This document shows positions 59,525 to 64,000 of a stretch of 64,000 nt of DNA, in pieces. The DNA comes from Hirsutella rhossiliensis. Its lineage: Eukaryota > Ascomycota > Sordariomycetes > Hypocreales > Ophiocordycipitaceae. Every line of letters starts with the position of its first letter. The first letter of the stretch is position 1. The DNA is taken from positions 4,960,001 through 5,024,000 of the forward strand of contig NW_025408668.1 in NCBI RefSeq assembly GCF_020360975.1, in the 5' to 3' direction. The notes beneath the pieces were generated by a model, which made no database searches, was not told the origin of the DNA, and worked only from the letters and a program-made list of their open reading frames with translations. The position numbers and the translations under genes were made by a program.

Positions 59525-59975
59525 AATATATATAATAGTTATACTAAGAAGGAAAATTAAGTCTCGCCTACTAAAGATAGTAGTTAAAGACGTTATAGTT
59601 AACTTTCTAAAAGTATATAGTAAGGACTAGTACTTTATATATTTCTAAGATAAAACGGCGCCTTAAATTAAAAGGTCTTATAAGTATTTCTCTACCTATA
59701 AAGTAAGAGATTATCTCGTCTTTTAGTATCTATAAAGCCTCGATATATAGTCTATAACGTATCTAGAGCTAAATTATAAATTAAAAAATATTTCCTTTAG
59801 TAATATAAATAGCTTTTAAAGTTATTTAGCTAAGGTTTATAAGTATAATATCTTTAACCGTTATAAAATTTCCTTTAAGTCTTAGCTAGAAACTTAACCT
59901 AGTCCGTATATAGTATTAGAGAAGCAGGCAGTATCTTATAGATTAAGTTAACCTATACGCTTATAGATAGAAAGC
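59525..59975. other. RIPped AT-rich sequence bordering the gene island
   Basis: No gene or repeat partner identified. At about 59970 the sequence switches within a few bases to GC-rich, non-RIPped DNA. Confidence 0.5.
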
Positions 59976-60080
59976 CTGGCTCCCGCCCCTGCCCCTGCCG
60001 CTCCCGCCGATTACGCTCGATGGGACTAAAAATCGGTGCCCTATGCCCCGCCGGTTATTCCCGTACCGCTATATAGGCGG

Positions 60081-62354
60081 TTAGGGGTCAGCTTGCGACC
60101 TGCGACTAGCGGGTTGCCTTGGCCCCTGCGTCCCGGGGGGGGGGCCCTGGCGGACGTGTACCCCCTTTTTTGCCTCCCGGCTCGTCGGCGCGCCGGTGCA
60201 GTTGGCGAATTTTGGCCGGCGGGCCAGCCACGGGTTCGAGTCGCTCGAGTCGAAACCATGAGCGTTGTCCTCGGTGGGATGGTGTCCGAGGTCCCGCCAG
60301 ACGCCAGGCTTACGCGTGGCCAACCAAGCGCCGCCGACGGTGTCGGGCTTGTAACGGCGCGCTGGCACGCGTATCCCCGCTGCGTGGCAGTAGTGGATGT
60401 ACCCGTCACTAGCCAACTGGTTCCCGAAACCGTCGTACCACCACCCACGGAGCTTGTCCCTGCAGAAGAAGATTGGTTCATAAATCCCATCGAACGCGCA
60501 CCGATAGACGAGTGATGGCAAGCCCGCTCGCTCGCAGTAAGACGCGGAATCCCACCGGTCTCGGGCGGTGCCCTGGCCTACAGGCCAGGGTTGGGCAACG
60601 ACCGCCTGGACGACCTTCGCGTCGGGCGGGCGTTCCGCCTCCCCGGCCTTGCTCCGCACATAGTGCGCGCCGGGGAATACGAGGGGGCGCGATCCCGTGG
60701 CCGAGATCCAGTGCCAGCCGGGTAACTTTGTTGGCCCTGCCTTTCCTCCCCACCCGTGTTTGGGGGCTATAACCCGAACTGGCCGGCAGTTGTAGAGTAC
60801 ACCGCCCCCCTCAGTGGCGGCCACCCCTGGCATTCCCACGTGGTTCCAGTAGGTCGACTCCCCAGCGTTCGAACACACAGTCCAGTAGGAAAGGCGGGGT
60901 CCCACTGCACAGGCGACGATGACGTATGGCACCCCACGGCGGGCGCAGTTGTTCTCCCAGCTGGACACGTTTGCGTCGAGTCTGGTCAGCGACTCGCTGT
61001 TGAGGCCCAACTGGCGCCGCAGTTTTAGGTTGATCCGTCGCACCGTGGCGTCGGCGGACGCGTTGACGGGTACCCACCTGCCCCCCACACAGGTTTTGGT
61101 GATGGTTTCCTCGTCGTTCACACCCGACGCAGGGTTCGCGGCGCCTGCTGTTAGGGACATCCTGGCAGGCTCCATGAACTTGTGCCCGAGGTCTGTGTGC
61201 AGGCTCGAGTCGTCGGGGGGGTAAAGCCTCGCGTGGCCGGTCCAACGGTCAAGGCCATCCGGATCAAACTTCTGACGGGGGACGCGGATGCCGGCGGCAT
61301 GGCAGGACATCACTAACCCGCTGTTACCTATCACGTTTCCGAACATGTCGAATTGCCTGATTCGACCCCGCCGCCCCTTGCAGGAGTGGACCAGCTCCGT
61401 TAGACCACTGAACCCGCACACGTAGACTACCGACACAGCCCCGAACTGGTCGCAAACGGAGCGGCCTGACCATGCGTCGGTCGTTCCGCTCCTTCCTGCG
61501 CCCCAGGGCTCGACGGCGAACTTGTGGGCTTCCGTGTGGTTCACCCGGACCCCGGCGCCCGGTTCCAACAGGTTCTGGGACCACTTCCACGTGGTTTCAT
61601 ACCGGACCCCCAGATTTGGCCGGCTCGTCTGTGGCGGCGCAACAACCGCTGCCCCCCGGACAGGGTCCCCATGCCCTCGGCCGGGGCCGCGTACGTCCAC
61701 AACGAAGCATGCGTACATCAGTCCGATGGTCCGGTTTGTGTGATCGAAACCGCCGATGACCGCCTGGCCTGGGCCTCCGTCACACAGCGCTACCATGCTC
61801 CATCCGGGTGTCCCACAGACCAGAGCGGCGTAAGGGAACGCTCCGGCCAGGCACGAGGCCGGAGTAATGGGTACGGCCCCGACCAGCGACAACAAGAAGA
61901 GTTGCGTGAGTATGGCCGCATACAACACGGGTGCCGTACGCACTACTCGTGGCCGAGGCAACGGGCTGCTTGACGCTCCCGCCGCATTCCAGGCGGACCC
62001 GCTGCTGGGGGACCCGGGCCTACGTCCACCGGTCTGAGGGGTCCAAGGTTGGTCGACCGGGCTATGCCCGATACGGGCGGCCGTAGGGGGGCCGCCTGTC
62101 CTAGGGGCTTCCGGCCCACCGGATCTCGCCCTGTCGCGGTCCCGCGCATAGGGCTCCATGCACACCGCGCTGCTCCTGTGGCGGGAGACATCGCCGGGGG
62201 GCGGGTCTATTGCAAGTGGTTGTTTCCGGGTTCGGAACATTTCGTGCGATTTGTTGGTTTGATAGTTTGAAAAAATCTTTGGGCTTTCACCTCTAATTAC
62301 TAAACCGTGAGAAAGAGGAGTAGTGGGTATGATTGTGTAAATGCGGCGGGTCAC
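60081..62354 (-). CDS. Large cysteine-rich secreted or membrane-anchored protein with four repeated Cys modules
   Basis: 757 codons, intact, GC-rich, no RIP stops. Four modules share the spacing C-x11-C-x10/11-C-x24-28-C: C168-C180-C191-C216, C301-C313-C325-C351, C470-C482-C494-C523 and C607-C619-C631-C656. Modules 2 and 4 are closest: both have DxFGN, end CHAAGIRVP and are followed by DLGH. The stretches before them (VEPWGAGRSG and VAQPWPVGQG) also match, so a two-module unit was duplicated. A hydrophobic segment at about 142-161, preceded by Arg residues, is a signal anchor or an internal signal peptide. Five N-glycosylation sequons follow it (N207, N272, N431, N462, N718). M39 (codon 62240-62238) or M66 (62159-62157) may be the real start, as the first 38 codons are more AT-rich. 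Family not recognised; a role at the cell surface or as an effector is inference. Confidence 0.8.
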   Translation of the reverse strand: MTRRIYTIIPTTPLSHGLVIRGESPKIFSNYQTNKSHEMFRTRKQPLAIDPPPGDVSRHRSSAVCMEPYARDRDRARSGGPEAPRTGGPPTAARIGHSPVDQPWTPQTGGRRPGSPSSGSAWNAAGASSSPLPRPRVVRTAPVLYAAILTQLFLLSLVGAVPITPASCLAGAFPYAALVCGTPGWSMVALCDGGPGQAVIGGFDHTNRTIGLMYACFVVDVRGPGRGHGDPVRGAAVVAPPQTSRPNLGVRYETTWKWSQNLLEPGAGVRVNHTEAHKFAVEPWGAGRSGTTDAWSGRSVCDQFGAVSVVYVCGFSGLTELVHSCKGRRGRIRQFDMFGNVIGNSGLVMSCHAAGIRVPRQKFDPDGLDRWTGHARLYPPDDSSLHTDLGHKFMEPARMSLTAGAANPASGVNDEETITKTCVGGRWVPVNASADATVRRINLKLRRQLGLNSESLTRLDANVSSWENNCARRGVPYVIVACAVGPRLSYWTVCSNAGESTYWNHVGMPGVAATEGGGVLYNCRPVRVIAPKHGWGGKAGPTKLPGWHWISATGSRPLVFPGAHYVRSKAGEAERPPDAKVVQAVVAQPWPVGQGTARDRWDSASYCERAGLPSLVYRCAFDGIYEPIFFCRDKLRGWWYDGFGNQLASDGYIHYCHAAGIRVPARRYKPDTVGGAWLATRKPGVWRDLGHHPTEDNAHGFDSSDSNPWLARRPKFANCTGAPTSREAKKGVHVRQGPPPGTQGPRQPASRRSQADP

Positions 62355-63119
62355 GGGATCCGGCAGATCACTGGTAAATCACTTAGTTGCCGACATTTTT
62401 CACTAAGATTACTTATTGTCCGTACGACGGATACGAAGGTAGGTAGGAAGATAGTTAAAGAGGTGATCTTAGTAGTTATATTGCTTAGAGGGTAGCTAGA
62501 AAGCTTGCTTAAGAAAAGGATATCTAGTAGATATAAGTCACTTTACATAAAAAGCTCCTCCCTTTCTTTCTTCTAATTATTCGTTCGATCCCTCTAGGCA
62601 GCAAAGTATTATTCTAGGCAACTAGTCTTAGATCTAGGAATTTATCTTAGGCAGCAGAGTATTATTCTAGGCAACTAGTCTTAGATCTAGGAATTTATCT
62701 TAGGCAGCTAAGTAATTATTCTAGGCAGCTATTCTTATGTCTAGACATTTCCTTCCCTTTTAAAGGAAGACCGATTTAGTATTGCTAATAATATAACAAT
62801 AAAGTAGTTCTTAGTAAGCTAAGGGCGCGGGCGGAAGGATAAGGGCAGGCACAATTAAGTCTAAATAATAATGCATGTTTTCTATCTAGGGGCTAGGTAT
62901 CGATACACGGCGTCAGGATAAATTTCCACGGAAAGTGGATCAACGTGGCGTAGGCCGTGGCGGAGGTCCGATGTCGCAAATTCATGTGCGCGCACTCCCG
63001 GCTATAGGAGACCGGCCCCTTCCAGGGTCCGCCAATGCCTTGAGGAACGGAACTAGAGCATTTAGTTTGGTTTTCACACTAACAGGTCTGTTGAGAAGAT
63101 AAGGCTTGCTCCCGATAGT
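62355..63119. promoter_or_regulatory. Upstream region of the Cys-module gene, not or weakly RIPped
   Basis: About 760 bp with normal CA and TG. It contains the 53-bp tandem repeat at 62595-62753 and a GC-richer patch at 62880-63110. No second gene is supported. It is presumed to hold the promoter of the minus-strand gene; no TATA box was confidently placed. Confidence 0.45.
62595..62753. repeat. 53-bp tandem repeat, three units, upstream of the Cys-module gene
   Basis: Units start at 62595, 62648 and 62701 with TAGGCAGC; the first two are almost identical and the third is degenerate. They contain TTCTAGGCA and TCTTAGATCTAGGAA. They lie about 240-400 bp upstream of the annotated start codon. 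Confidence 0.85.
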
Positions 63120-63400
63120 GTGGCTGCTTGGACGCTATTTTACCCCGCTATAATACGGTGGGTTAAGGGCGAGCGGGGTAAGGACGTAAAGGAGATCTTT
63201 ACCGAGCTATTATCTCGAAGGGCGAAGGAGTCCGAACCGTTTATAAATTATATAGTAAAGTATAATAAATTTAAGTATTACTATTTACCTAAGACTAAGT
63301 CTCTATTTAGCTAGGAGTCTCTTAAATTCTCCTCTTTTAATTAGCTATATTATATCTTAGTTATTAAATAAAAATTTAAAGTATATTAAAGTACTTATCT
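63120..63400 (+). pseudogene. ORF fragment at the edge of RIPped DNA, product unknown
   Basis: A frame with GTG (not ATG) at 63120 runs open to 63314 (LFYPAIIRWVKGERGKDVKE, then RAKESEPFINYIVKYNKF). Beyond a TAG it continues in the same frame with RIP-type stops. The upstream bases are not RIPped and the downstream are, so it spans a border. It may be the tail of a gene or element ORF whose 5' part was lost; the family is not recognised. Confidence 0.35.
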
Positions 63401-63687
63401 TATACGTCGCGCTTACCTCGCGTAGGGGTAAACCCCTATAGTAGGGCCTCTCCCTAAGGGGGACCCCTCCCTTACTAGCTTAGGCGCTCGAGTATATTAT
63501 TTTATAGTTAGAGCTATCTAGGGGTTTTTATAGATTTTTCGCTAAAGGAACAGTAAAAAAATAGTACTTATAAGATATTAGTATAAGATATTAAGGTACC
63601 TTACTATTACTAGTATTAGCTAAATAGAGATTTAGTCTTAGGTAAATAGTAATACTTATAAATTTATTAAGAATTAACTTAATACCT
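63401..63687. other. RIPped sequence, no gene
   Basis: Contains short GC-rich inverted motifs (63420-63480) then AT-rich sequence. Nothing identified. Confidence 0.45.
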
Positions 63688-64000
63688 TTATTATTAAGAT
63701 TATACTAGTAACTTATTTAAAGGTATCTAGAACTTCGGTATTAAATAGGAGGGAAAAACTAAAGTACTTAGAGGAAAACCCTCCCCTCTTTTATAGCTAG
63801 TCCGCCCTTATACTAGGTCGCGGTTATAATATATAGGAATCTTACGCTAGCTATCTTAAGTATCGTTATAGTTAGTCGGAATCGTATTAGCCCTACTATA
63901 AAGTAACCTTAGAAAGTAACTCCTTTACGTACGCGGGGTATATAGCGTTAATCGGTAGTACGAGCGTTTTTAGTTAATAGTTAATAGTTAATTATATAAT
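63688..64000 (-). mobile_element. 3' end of a second LINE-type element, continues right of the window
   Basis: After a short TTA run, bases 63698-63860 match 3119-3270, the 3' end of the Tad-like LINE, including a hairpin-like GAGGGAAAAAC...CCCTCCCCTC block. Beyond about 63870 the two diverge, so this may be a different subfamily sharing the 3' terminus. Confidence 0.65.

Noticed and set aside
60036..61973. Several plus-strand open frames (60036-60515, 60756-61028, 61524-61973)
   Set aside because: They overlap the 757-codon minus-strand frame in GC-rich DNA. Only the minus frame shows repeated Cys modules with conserved spacing.
1..64000. Giant cargo-carrying element (Starship type) holding the Cys-module gene
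   Set aside because: No tyrosine-recombinase (DUF3435) captain, no boundary repeats and no cargo cluster seen in the window.

Overview
The window reads as a repeat-filled, AT-rich block of a filamentous ascomycete (Pezizomycotina) genome shaped by repeat-induced point mutation (RIP). For tens of kilobases CpA and TpG are almost absent and TpA is in large excess, while CpG survives. Old ORFs are therefore broken by TAA/TAG, almost never TGA, and ATG starts have become ATA. No tRNA, rRNA, CRISPR array or ordinary housekeeping gene is seen.

The layout is nested transposons, dated by target-site duplications (TSDs). 1-1364: 5' end of an LTR element (called R1 here, minus strand). 1365-12931: Ty3/Gypsy element GypA copy A, split at 3098-10449 by a Tad-like LINE (minus strand, 15-bp TSD). 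12932-32371: R1 copy 2, into which went a Fot1/pogo-like DNA transposon (13721-23354, TA TSD), itself split by Gypsy element GypC (15214-22990, TSD TAAAA). The same R1 copy also holds a young, un-RIPped chromodomain Gypsy element (24026-31718, TSD AAAGG). 32372-39567: poorly identified RIPped repeats, solo LTRs and a 218-bp tandem duplication. 39568-54367: GypA copy B, split by a short gag-only LTR element (41250-50096, TSD ATAAG), itself split by Gypsy element GypB (42516-49493, TSD CTAAG). 54368-59975: further truncated elements and solo LTRs. 59976-about 63120: a GC-rich, non-RIPped island with one intact gene on the minus strand (60081-62354), a predicted secreted or membrane-anchored protein built of four cysteine modules. 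63120-64000: RIPped sequence again, ending in a second LINE-type 3' end.

Two things stand out. First, four unrelated retroelement families (the LINE, GypA, GypC, GypB) each carry a RIP-broken ORF on the strand opposite to pol, between the end of pol and the element's 3' end. Second, the only intact long gene is a four-module cysteine-rich protein isolated in RIPped repeats, the typical setting of fast-evolving secreted proteins in fungi. The young chromodomain element is nearly intact (LTRs differ by one T), yet its frame is broken many times by what look like single-base losses in homopolymers, which may be assembly error or real decay.

Positions of RIPped ORFs are approximate, because starts and stops were inferred by reading through TAA/TAG. 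Family names follow motifs read by eye; no database search was possible.
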